Assembly: GCA_003555285.1 (NCBI GenBank)
Contig: PWGH01000188.1
Location: 1 to 14,880, forward strand
DNA length: 14,880 bases
Source: Thioalkalivibrio sp.
Lineage (GTDB): Bacteria > Pseudomonadota > Gammaproteobacteria > Ectothiorhodospirales > Ectothiorhodospiraceae
Direction of reading: 5' to 3'
Shown: piece by piece, positions 5,822 through 14,063 of the stretch
How the letters are laid out: each line of letters begins with the position of its first letter
Numbering within the stretch: the first letter of the stretch is position 1
Program-made: the position numbers and the translations under genes
Notes under the pieces: model-generated
Seen by the model: the letters and a program-made list of their open reading frames with translations, nothing else
Told to the model about the DNA's origin: nothing
Database searches by the model: none

Positions 5822-7705
5822 ATGACCGTTGACCTTCTGCCCCTGGCAGCCATCCTGCCGCCGCGCCAGGCGGCCGAGCACAGCGGCCTGGTCCACACCA
5901 CGCCGGCACGACTGCAGGCCTGGATCGAGAGCCAGCTCAGCCGGGATCTGGAGACGACCGCGACGCTGTTGCTGCAAGTCCTCCGAGACATCAATCGGAC
6001 CGAGATCGAACCCGACGTCCTCGCGGGCCTGCTGGATCTGCTGGAAACCCGGATCGCGCCGCGGCTCGCTCCCCTGGAACAGCGGATGCGACAGCTTCCG
6101 ATCCCGCTCGGCCGCAAGAGCCGCAGCCTCGCGACGCTGCATGCCGGACTGGTGCAGGAACTGGCCATCCTGCATTTGCAGGTACTCGCGGCCATCGCGG
6201 CGTCAGCCGAGGGTTCGGCCGCGCCAACGGATCGCCCCGCTACGCCAGCGAATGACCTGATTGCGCCGGCGATCAGCGTGCATCTTCGCCGGGCCGCGCG
6301 CCTCAGCGGGCAGGCCTGCCTGCACTTCTGGCGACTGTATCAACCCTTGCCGGCCGGCCTGTGGCGGCAGGTCCATGGGATTCTGGTCCTGGCCGAAGGC
6401 CTGGGGCTGCTCACGGCACCGCCCACCGAGGCCGAGGCCGATGGCGAGGCCAGCCTGGTACTGCCCGCGGCCAGCGTGGCGCAGATCACCGCGCAACTTG
6501 CGGTCCTCAGCGCCACGGCCGTCCCGGCGTTGCAGCAGGGCGAGGTCGACGCCCTGGCCCGCTGGCTCGCGGCCCTGCCGCTACGGTGCGTTGAGGCCCA
6601 AACCCTCAGGAGCGACGGCGACCTGCCCCTGTTGCGCCTGCTGCTGCAGGAGGATCGCCCGCCGTCGCTGGTGCTCGGCCAACCGGAGGGCGGGGATCAC
6701 GTCCGCTACGTCGACCTGGCTCCGGTAGTGACGGCCATCCGCCGCCTTGCCGAACCAACCACGCCAGGCACCGGACCCTGGCACCCGGGCCGTAATGGCC
6801 TGGACCGCCGATTGCTGCACCTTTGGGTGGCGACCCCCAAGCGCCAGTACAGCCGAGAGCCGGCAGATGCCGGCCCCCTGGTCACCGTGACCGGGCTTCA
6901 GGATATCCATGCCCTGATCCAGGCCGATTACCGGCATCAGAAAAAGGTCGCGATGCACGAGGCGACCACCGGGCTCAAGGCCTTCCGACCCTACGACGGC
7001 CGCCCCGAACGGACTTCGGCTGCCTTCGCCAACAGCCTCAGGGACCCCGATGAAGCGCATGCCTTCACGCTAGAGGGCCACCCCCCGCGGCCCTCGGCCA
7101 AGGATGCAGTGCACTGGTTGACCGAGCAGGGGGTGGAACCGCTGACCGCAGCCTGGAATGCCGCAGTGCAGGGCATCGACCTGCGCACTGAGGCCGGGCA
7201 TGAAGGGGCCGCGCCACCGGTCTTGCGCCCGTCCGAGGCGCTGCTGAAGGATCTCGGGGCCGGCGGATTGAGCCTGCACCTGTCCGAACCCGCGCAAAAG
7301 ATCTTCAGCGGCGACCTGATCGCCATCCGCACCCGCCGGCAACAACGCGTGCTGTGGCAACTCGGCCAGATCCGCTGGCTACGCTATGCGGATGCCGACG
7401 GGATCACGGTCGGCATCCAGTCGCTGGCCGCAGTCTGCGTACCCACCCGTATTCAGCTCCTGCGCGGCACACTCGCCCACGGTCCGGTCCAATCCGGGCT
7501 GTTCTTCCGCACCCAGGGAACCCCTCGCGCCGGTGCGCTGGTGTTTACCCCTGGGGCCTTTGCCGCCGGGGCGCGCGTGGTGTTTCGGTTGGCGGGCGAG
7601 GATCACACGGTCGCGCTGGAGTCCGTCCGTCTGGAAAGTCACACCTTCAGTCGCGCCGATTTCCCGCTGCCCACTAGCGCCCCGAACGCTGAACCGCCCG
7701 CCTGA
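5822..7705 (+). CDS. protein of unknown function with a degenerate PilZ-like C-terminal domain
   Basis: The 627-residue protein has no signal peptide or membrane segment. Residues 1-340 are mostly helical, rich in Leu, Ala and Arg, with a low-complexity linker near 126-145. A middle motif, VTVTGLQDIHALIQ (354-367), is reminiscent of large uncharacterised proteobacterial proteins carrying a C-terminal PilZ-like domain. That domain appears to cover about 470-612: LLKDLGAGGLSLHLSE aligns with the PilZ signature DxSxxG except that Ser is Gly, followed by GDLIAIR, LWQLGQIRWLRY and ITVGIQSL. The RxxxR arm needed for canonical cyclic-di-GMP binding is not evident, so binding may be lost or different. 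The gene is plus-strand between epmB and the convergent dnaJ. The assignment rests on motif resemblance only; function is unknown. Confidence 0.7.
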   Translation: MTVDLLPLAAILPPRQAAEHSGLVHTTPARLQAWIESQLSRDLETTATLLLQVLRDINRTEIEPDVLAGLLDLLETRIAPRLAPLEQRMRQLPIPLGRKSRSLATLHAGLVQELAILHLQVLAAIAASAEGSAAPTDRPATPANDLIAPAISVHLRRAARLSGQACLHFWRLYQPLPAGLWRQVHGILVLAEGLGLLTAPPTEAEADGEASLVLPAASVAQITAQLAVLSATAVPALQQGEVDALARWLAALPLRCVEAQTLRSDGDLPLLRLLLQEDRPPSLVLGQPEGGDHVRYVDLAPVVTAIRRLAEPTTPGTGPWHPGRNGLDRRLLHLWVATPKRQYSREPADAGPLVTVTGLQDIHALIQADYRHQKKVAMHEATTGLKAFRPYDGRPERTSAAFANSLRDPDEAHAFTLEGHPPRPSAKDAVHWLTEQGVEPLTAAWNAAVQGIDLRTEAGHEGAAPPVLRPSEALLKDLGAGGLSLHLSEPAQKIFSGDLIAIRTRRQQRVLWQLGQIRWLRYADADGITVGIQSLAAVCVPTRIQLLRGTLAHGPVQSGLFFRTQGTPRAGALVFTPGAFAAGARVVFRLAGEDHTVALESVRLESHTFSRADFPLPTSAPNAEPPA

Positions 7706-7721
7706 AGCGGCCATCTGAAGC

Positions 7722-7748
7722 GGCCGGCGCAATGGACCGCGTCCGGCC
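7722..7748. terminator. weak inverted repeat in the convergent gap before dnaJ's 3' end
   Basis: GGCCGG and CCGGCC are separated by 15 nt that contain an inner GGAC/GTCC pair. It lies in the 73-nt space between two convergent stop codons, where a bidirectional terminator is expected, but there is no T-run on either strand. Confidence 0.3.
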
Positions 7749-7778
7749 CTCGGCGATCGACGCCAAGCCGAAGCCGCC

Positions 7779-8933
7779 TCAGCGGTTCCAGAACTTCAGG
7801 TCTTCGAAGAAGCCCTTCATGCCGTCCAGCCAGGAGTGCGCTTGCGGACTGTGGCGCGTGCCGCCCTCCTGGGTCGAGTGCTCGAACTCGCGGAGCAACT
7901 CCTTCTGCCTCGCGGTCAGGTTGACCGGCGTCTCCACCACGACCCGGCACAGCAGATCCCCGACGCCGCCACCGTGGACCGAGGTCACGCCCTTACCGCG
8001 CAGGCGAAACTGCTTGCCGCTCTGCGTTTCGGCCGGAATCTTCAGGACCACCCGCCCGTTCAGGCAGGGCACATCGAGTTCGCCGCCGAGGGCTGCCGTT
8101 GCGAAGGAGATCGGCACCTCGCAGAGCAGATCGTTGCCCTCGCGCCGGAACAGCTTGTGCGGTTTGATCCGGACCTGTACGTACAGGTCGCCCGACGGTC
8201 CGCCGTTGACTCCGGCCTCGCCCTGGCCCGAGAGCCGGATCCGATCGCCGGTATCCACCCCCGCGGGAATCTTCACATCCAGCGTATTCTGCTTCTGCAC
8301 GCGGCCGGAGCCGCCGCAGGCCTTGCAGGGGCTGGGAATGATCTTGCCGGTCCCGTGGCAACGGGGACAGGTCTGCTGCACCGAAAAGAAGCCCTGCTGA
8401 ATCCGCACCTGGCCAACGCCGTTACAGGTCGGGCAGGTTTCGGGTGTGCTGCCCGGTTCGGCCCCGGAACCGTCGCAGGCCTCGCAGGTGGCGGTGGTCG
8501 GCACGCGGATCTTGACCTCGGTCCCGAAGACGGCCTCTTCCAGGCTCAGGTCCAGGTTGTACTGAAGGTCGGAGCCGCGGTAGACGCGCTGCCCGCCGCG
8601 ACCACCACCGCCACCGCCGAAGATGTCGCCGAAGATATCCTCGAAGATATCGCTGAAGTTGCCGCCCGCAGCGTCGCCGAAGCCACCACCACCGCCGCCA
8701 CCGGCGGCCTCGACGCCGGCGTGCCCGTAGCGGTCGTAGGCGGCGCGTTTACGGGTATCGCTGAGCACATCGTAGGCGCCCTTGGCCTCCTTGAACTGCG
8801 CCTCGGACTCGACGTTGCCGGGATTGCGATCCGGATGGTGTTTCATCGCCAGGCGGCGAAACGCCTTCTTGATATCGTCCGCGGAGGCATCCCGGGCCAC
8901 CCCCAGGATTTCATAGTAGTCACGTTGCGCCAT
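7779..8933 (-). CDS. dnaJ: chaperone protein DnaJ (Hsp40)
   Basis: DnaJ delivers unfolded clients to DnaK and stimulates its ATPase. The 384-residue protein has the full type I layout. The J domain (1-70) carries the catalytic HPD at 33-35. A Gly/Phe-rich linker (about 77-115) has long glycine runs and repeated [11 protein letters not shown]. Four zinc-binding repeats start at Cys150 (CEACDGSG), Cys167 (CPTCNGVG), Cys189 (CPRCHGTG) and Cys203 (CKACGGSG). The C-terminal substrate-binding domains follow, with [14 protein letters not shown] and the family pattern [12 protein letters not shown]. An AAGGA ribosome binding site stands 9 nt before ATG 8931-8933. It is the last gene of the hrcA-grpE-dnaK-dnaJ operon, 151 nt after dnaK, with a highly structured spacer between them. 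Confidence 0.97.
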   Translation of the reverse strand: MAQRDYYEILGVARDASADDIKKAFRRLAMKHHPDRNPGNVESEAQFKEAKGAYDVLSDTRKRAAYDRYGHAGVEAAGGGGGGGFGDAAGGNFSDIFEDIFGDIFGGGGGGRGGQRVYRGSDLQYNLDLSLEEAVFGTEVKIRVPTTATCEACDGSGAEPGSTPETCPTCNGVGQVRIQQGFFSVQQTCPRCHGTGKIIPSPCKACGGSGRVQKQNTLDVKIPAGVDTGDRIRLSGQGEAGVNGGPSGDLYVQVRIKPHKLFRREGNDLLCEVPISFATAALGGELDVPCLNGRVVLKIPAETQSGKQFRLRGKGVTSVHGGGVGDLLCRVVVETPVNLTARQKELLREFEHSTQEGGTRHSPQAHSWLDGMKGFFEDLKFWNR

Positions 8934-8975
8934 CTTGAAGAATCCTTACACCGGTTACTGCATGCGGTTGTGTAA

Positions 8976-9018
8976 CAGGCACGCCCGGAGCCTGCGGTGC
9001 AGGCTCCGGGCGTGCCTG
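8976..9018 (-). promoter_or_regulatory. 20-bp perfect inverted repeat in the dnaK-dnaJ spacer
   Basis: Arms 8976-8995 and 8999-9018 are perfect reverse complements around a 3-nt loop (GGT on the plus strand). The stem is very GC-rich. In the direction of transcription it is followed by TTACACAACC rather than a T-run, so it is not a standard intrinsic terminator. It could stabilise the 3' end of processed dnaK mRNA or partly terminate before dnaJ. Confidence 0.8.
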
Positions 9019-9052
9019 ATCGGGCGAATCGGGCCTGATCGGGTGGATCGGG
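9015..9052. repeat. two tandem 19-bp repeats in the dnaK-dnaJ spacer
   Basis: Units 9015-9033 and 9034-9052 both begin CCTGATCGGG and end ATCGGG, differing at two positions. They fill the space between the two inverted repeats and overlap their inner edges by a few bases. Confidence 0.75.
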
Positions 9053-9077
9053 GCCGTCCGAAGAACTCGGACGGCCC
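9051..9077 (-). promoter_or_regulatory. 11-bp inverted repeat just after dnaK
   Basis: GGGCCGTCCGA and TCGGACGGCCC pair perfectly around a 5-nt loop. In the transcript it starts 8 nt after the dnaK stop codon. No T-run follows, which fits an attenuator or a processing/stability element better than a full terminator. Confidence 0.65.
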
Positions 9078-9084
9078 GTGCCGT

Positions 9085-11040
<1,956 letters not shown>

Positions 11041-11155
11041 GATGGATCACTCCTGCGATGAAAGGGGACAGTGCCGCGCCCCATGGATGGGTGCGAGGCC
11101 GGATGAATGACAGTTCGTGCGCGCCGGTGCTGCTAGAGGCCCGCGTTCAATACGG

Positions 11156-11184
11156 AATATGGGGAACGAATTCGGCTTTTCAAG
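11156..11184 (-). promoter_or_regulatory. sigma-32 (RpoH) heat-shock promoter for dnaK-dnaJ
   Basis: On the minus strand a -35 element CTTGAAA (11178-11184) is followed after 13 nt by a -10 element CCCCATATT (11156-11164). This matches the established sigma-32 consensus CTTGAAA-N11-16-CCCCATNT at every defined position. The -35 element overlaps the grpE stop codon (11180-11182). The transcript would start near 11148, giving dnaK a leader of about 110 nt. Confidence 0.85.
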
Positions 11185-11827
11185 CCTGCCCGCCAGGGGC
11201 ATCCGCCGGGGCGCGCGATACGATGACCATCGCCGGGCGCAACACCCGGCCCTGGAGCATGTAGCCCTTCTGCATCGTGACCAGCACGGTATTGGGCGGG
11301 TGCTCGGCGCTCTCCTGAGTGGTCATCGCCTGGTGCCGCTCGGGATCGAAGCGCTCTCCCGTCGGCTCGACCGCCTCGATGCCGAACTTCGCGAAGGCCT
11401 GATGAAAGGCCTTCAGCGTCAGCTCGGTCCCCTCGATGATGCTGGCCGGATCCTCGCTCTTGCGCGCCACGTCCAGGCCCATCTCCAGGCTGTCGCAGAC
11501 GGTCAGCAATTCGGAGGCGAAGCGCTCCATCGCGTATTTGTGCGCCGACGCCAGCTCCCGCTCGAAGCGGCGGCGCTGGTTCTCCAGCTCCGCCTGGGCG
11601 CGCAGCACCTGATCGTGTCGCTGCGCCGCGAGTTCCTCGAGTTCGGCCAGTCGCGTCTGGAGGTCTCCACCGGGTTCCCCCGATTCGCCCCACGCGCTCG
11701 GTTCCTCCGATTCGCCCCCATCGGCTCGGGCCACGTCGGCATATTCGCTGGCCGCCGACGTCTGGGCCTCGGGCGTGCTCTGCGGTGCGCCGTTCTCGTG
11801 TTCCCCTTGCTCCGGTTGCTTGGCCAT
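11180..11827 (-). CDS. grpE: nucleotide exchange factor GrpE
   Basis: GrpE releases ADP from DnaK and acts as a thermosensor of the Hsp70 cycle. The 215-residue protein begins with about 55 acidic, disordered residues. A long dimerisation coiled coil follows (LQTRLAELEELAAQRHDQVLRAQ onward to about 110), then a helical bundle (SELLTVCDSLEMGLDVA). The C-terminal beta-wing has the family signature around RFDPERHQAMTT, NTVLVTMQKGYMLQGRVLRPAMVIVS. GAGG lies close before ATG 11825-11827. It starts 67 nt after hrcA and ends 139 nt before dnaK; that gap holds the sigma-32 promoter and the long dnaK leader. It is read with hrcA from the CIRCE-controlled promoter. Confidence 0.97.
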   Translation of the reverse strand: MAKQPEQGEHENGAPQSTPEAQTSAASEYADVARADGGESEEPSAWGESGEPGGDLQTRLAELEELAAQRHDQVLRAQAELENQRRRFERELASAHKYAMERFASELLTVCDSLEMGLDVARKSEDPASIIEGTELTLKAFHQAFAKFGIEAVEPTGERFDPERHQAMTTQESAEHPPNTVLVTMQKGYMLQGRVLRPAMVIVSRAPADAPGGQA

Positions 11828-11894
11828 AGGTTCCTCGGTAGTGATAGGTGATGATAAGAAATGCCGGATGCGCCGCGCTCATTGCGGCGCTGGC

Positions 11895-12950
11895 TCATCG
11901 AGTCTTTGGGGGCTCGGCACGGTAATTCAAGGCCGCGCCCAGAAATCGGGCGGTCATGTCGACGATCGGAATCACGCGATCGTACGACATGCGGGTCGGC
12001 CCGACCACGCCGAGCACCCCGACGATGTCGCCATCGACACTGTAAGGGGCGGTGACCACGGAGCAATGCTCAAACCATTCCAGACCCGATTCCCGACCGA
12101 TAAAAATCTGAACCCGGTCCGCGCGCAGGCACTGATCGAGCACGCCGAGGATCTCGCGCTTCTCATGAAAGGCCTCCAGCAACTGCCGGAGCCGTTGCAG
12201 ATCGGCGAGCTCTTTGTAATCGAGCAACTGGGTCTCGCCAGCCACCAGCACATCATCCGGCTCGTCCTCGCCGATCGCGCGTTCGCCCAGGTCGATCGCG
12301 GCCAGCATCATCGCATCCAGATCCTCGCGCACCGAGCGCATCTCCGTGAGCAGTTGCCGGCGCACCACATGCAGGCTCTGGCCGGCCAGGTGGGTGTTCA
12401 GGTAGTTCGCCATGCGCTGCAATTCCGGCTGCAGGCAATCCCGCTCCATCTCCAGTACCCGGTTCTGGACCTCCTTGCCGTCGATCACGAGGATCGCCAA
12501 CACCCGACGCTCGTTCAGACGCAGGAACTCGATCTGGGTCAGCGCCACGTGGCGGTTGCGCGGCAGGCGTACCATCCCGGCCAGGTGGGTCAGGGTCGAC
12601 AGCACCGTGCCGGCGGTATCGAGCAGATCCTGGGTCGAGGCGCCGGGATCGAAACGCGCCTCGATCGCCTCCACCTGCTGCCGGTTCGGCGCGCGCACCT
12701 CGAGCAGGGTATCGACGAACAGGCGGTAACCGGCCGCCGTCGGCACCCGACCGGCCGAGGTGTGCGGCGCGTGCACCAGCCCCTGTTCTTCGAGATCGGC
12801 CAGTACATTGCGAATCGTCGCCGGGCTCAACTGCAATCCGCTGGTGCGCGCCAGCGTTCGCGAACCGACCGGTTCTCCGTCCCGGATATAGCTCTCGATC
12901 AAGGTTCGCAGCAGCGTTCGCGCCCGTGCGTCCAGTTGAATGTCCTGCAT
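11895..12950 (-). CDS. hrcA: heat-inducible transcription repressor HrcA
   Basis: HrcA binds the CIRCE operator and represses chaperone operons at normal temperature; in other bacteria its activity depends on GroEL. The 351-residue length fits the family. The N-terminal winged helix (1 to about 75) includes GEPVGSRTLARTSGLQLSPATIRNVLADLEEQGL, then HTSAGRVPTAAGYRLFVD, which is the HrcA signature. The GAF-like dimerisation/effector region includes GMVRLPRNRHVALTQIEFL, and the C-terminus has VLGVVGPTRMSYDRVIP, also characteristic. It is the first gene of the operon. A CIRCE element lies only 15 nt before its ATG (12948-12950), so it probably represses itself and the genes behind it. A clear Shine-Dalgarno sequence is missing. 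Confidence 0.97.
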   Translation of the reverse strand: MQDIQLDARARTLLRTLIESYIRDGEPVGSRTLARTSGLQLSPATIRNVLADLEEQGLVHAPHTSAGRVPTAAGYRLFVDTLLEVRAPNRQQVEAIEARFDPGASTQDLLDTAGTVLSTLTHLAGMVRLPRNRHVALTQIEFLRLNERRVLAILVIDGKEVQNRVLEMERDCLQPELQRMANYLNTHLAGQSLHVVRRQLLTEMRSVREDLDAMMLAAIDLGERAIGEDEPDDVLVAGETQLLDYKELADLQRLRQLLEAFHEKREILGVLDQCLRADRVQIFIGRESGLEWFEHCSVVTAPYSVDGDIVGVLGVVGPTRMSYDRVIPIVDMTARFLGAALNYRAEPPKTR

Positions 12951-12965
12951 GCCTCTATACCCTTG

Positions 12966-12992
12966 TCAGCGCTCAAGCTTGCCGAGTGCCAA
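12966..12992 (-). promoter_or_regulatory. CIRCE operator (HrcA binding site)
   Basis: On the minus strand TTGGCACTC and GAGCGCTGA flank a 9-nt spacer. The established CIRCE consensus is TTAGCACTC-N9-GAGTGCTAA, so the half-sites match at 8 of 9 and 7 of 9 positions with the exact spacer length. It lies immediately downstream of the predicted -10 box and upstream of hrcA, the usual place for autoregulation. Confidence 0.88.
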
Positions 12993-12995
12993 GCC

Positions 12996-13023
12996 AGTCT
13001 ATGCCAAGACCCGTGTCAGTCAA
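12996..13023 (-). promoter_or_regulatory. sigma-70-type promoter for hrcA-grpE-dnaK-dnaJ
   Basis: On the minus strand TTGACT (13018-13023) and TAGACT (12996-13001) are 16 nt apart. The -35 matches consensus at 5 of 6 positions and the -10 at 4 of 6. Transcription would begin at about the outer edge of the CIRCE element, so HrcA bound there would block initiation. Confidence 0.6.
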
Positions 13024-13054
13024 ACCCGATCGGTCAAACCCGCGGTCAAACCCG
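13019..13054. repeat. three copies of GTCAAACCCG upstream of hrcA
   Basis: GTCAAACCCG occurs at 13019-13028, 13033-13042 and 13045-13054, with steps of 14 and 12 nt. The first copy contains the predicted -35 hexamer on the minus strand. The copies may be a regulator's direct-repeat site or a simple local duplication. Confidence 0.6.
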
Positions 13055-13073
13055 CACCCACCAGCCCGACCGG

Positions 13074-13110
13074 CGCGTCCAACCCCCCGCCACCGCGAGG
13101 GTTGGACGCG
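13074..13110. promoter_or_regulatory. 12-bp inverted repeat between hrcA and nadK
   Basis: CGCGTCCAACCC and GGGTTGGACGCG are perfect reverse complements separated by 13 nt. It lies in the middle of the 222-nt divergent spacer. No T-run is present on either side, so a protein-binding site is as likely as an RNA hairpin. Confidence 0.55.
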
Positions 13111-13133
13111 GGCGCTGGGAGCGCATTCGGCCA

Positions 13134-13151
13134 GCGCGTGCGCGCACGCGC
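13134..13151. promoter_or_regulatory. 18-bp palindrome close upstream of nadK
   Basis: GCGCGTGCGCGCACGCGC is a perfect palindrome ending 21 nt before the nadK start and 9 nt before a GATAAT hexamer at 13161-13166. Its position overlaps where a -35 element would be. Alternating GC sequences also arise by chance in GC-rich DNA, so an operator role is only a suggestion. Confidence 0.35.
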
Positions 13152-13172
13152 CCTTTACCGGATAATGCCTTG

Positions 13173-14051
13173 ATGCAACAGCGCTTCAATACGATTGGAC
13201 TGGTGGGCAAGGCCGCAGATTCCCGCACGGCCCCCCTGGTCGACACCCTGGTCGACACCCTGCACCAGCGCGGCGTGGACGTGATCCTGGAACCGGCGAT
13301 CCGTGACTGCGGCCATCCGAGCGCCTTCCGGGTCGCGCCGCTGACCGAACTCGCGGCCGAAGCCGACCTGGTCGTGGTGATCGGTGGCGACGGCACACTG
13401 CTGGCCACCGCCCGCATCACCGCGCTGCACGACACCCCGTTACTCGGCATCAACCTCGGCCGTCTGGGCTTTCTGGTCGACGTGTTGCCGGACCGCGCCG
13501 CGATCGAGCTGAACGAGGTTCTGGACGGCGCTTATGAACTGGAACCCCGGGCGATGCTCGAGGTCCTGCTGTTTCGGGACGGAACCCCGATCCATCGCGG
13601 CCTGGCGGTGAACGATGCGGTGCTGCACGTGCAACACATGGTTCGGATCATCGAGTTCGACACCTTCATCGACGGCCTCGACGTCGGTCGCCTGCGGGCC
13701 GACGGTATGATCATCGCCACGCCCACCGGTTCCACCGCCTATGCACTGTCGGCCGGCGGCCCCATCCTGACCCCGGAGCTCGAGGCGATGGTGCTGGTGC
13801 CCATCTGCCCGCACAGCCTGAATCACCGGCCCCTGGTGGTCAGCAGCCAGGCGGTGATCGACCTCAAGCTCAGCAGCGCCAGCCGCTCGCCGGCCCAGGT
13901 GGCGCTCGACGGCCAGGAGAACCTGGACTTCGCGCCGGGGGACGTCTTCCGGGTCCAGCGCCACCCGCAGTCGCTGATGCTGATGCACCCGCGTAACCAT
14001 CGATTCCTGCGCATGCTGCGGTCCAAGCTGCGCTGGGGCGAACATCCCTAG
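13173..14051 (+). CDS. nadK: NAD kinase
   Basis: NadK phosphorylates NAD to NADP in the cytoplasm. From ATG 13173 the protein has 292 residues and aligns without gaps to E. coli NadK from the first residues (FNTIGLVGKA) to the GGDG motif. Diagnostic parts are VVVIGGDGTLLATAR (67-81, catalytic Asp73), INLGRLGFLVD (93-103), VNDAVLH (146-152), ATPTGSTAYALSAGGPILTP (182-201) and LVPICPHSLNHRPLV (208-222). The same frame is open far upstream, but that part is antisense to hrcA and the family N-terminus fixes the start here. No Shine-Dalgarno sequence is visible, and a GATAAT lies 6 nt before the ATG. Its stop codon overlaps the recN ribosome binding site. Confidence 0.96.
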   Translation: MQQRFNTIGLVGKAADSRTAPLVDTLVDTLHQRGVDVILEPAIRDCGHPSAFRVAPLTELAAEADLVVVIGGDGTLLATARITALHDTPLLGINLGRLGFLVDVLPDRAAIELNEVLDGAYELEPRAMLEVLLFRDGTPIHRGLAVNDAVLHVQHMVRIIEFDTFIDGLDVGRLRADGMIIATPTGSTAYALSAGGPILTPELEAMVLVPICPHSLNHRPLVVSSQAVIDLKLSSASRSPAQVALDGQENLDFAPGDVFRVQRHPQSLMLMHPRNHRFLRMLRSKLRWGEHP

Positions 14052-14063
14052 GAGCCTCGGCCC

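Noticed and set aside
4537..5832. A 431-codon plus-strand frame overlapping epmB in another frame
   Set aside because: Its translation is Arg/Ala/Gly-rich with no motifs, while the epmB frame carries the full radical-SAM signature.
11041..11148. Possible RNA thermometer in the long dnaK leader
   Set aside because: Only a modest stem (around 11078-11095) is visible; it does not pair with the AGGAG site, and there is no ROSE or fourU pattern.
11775..13172. Upstream extension of the nadK frame through hrcA
   Set aside because: The NadK N-terminus aligns to the family from ATG 13173. The upstream part is antisense to hrcA and its promoter.
13236..13259. Perfect 12-bp tandem duplication inside nadK (LVDT LVDT)
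   Set aside because: The distance from the N-terminal strand to GGDG equals that of E. coli NadK, so it is not an added segment relative to the family.
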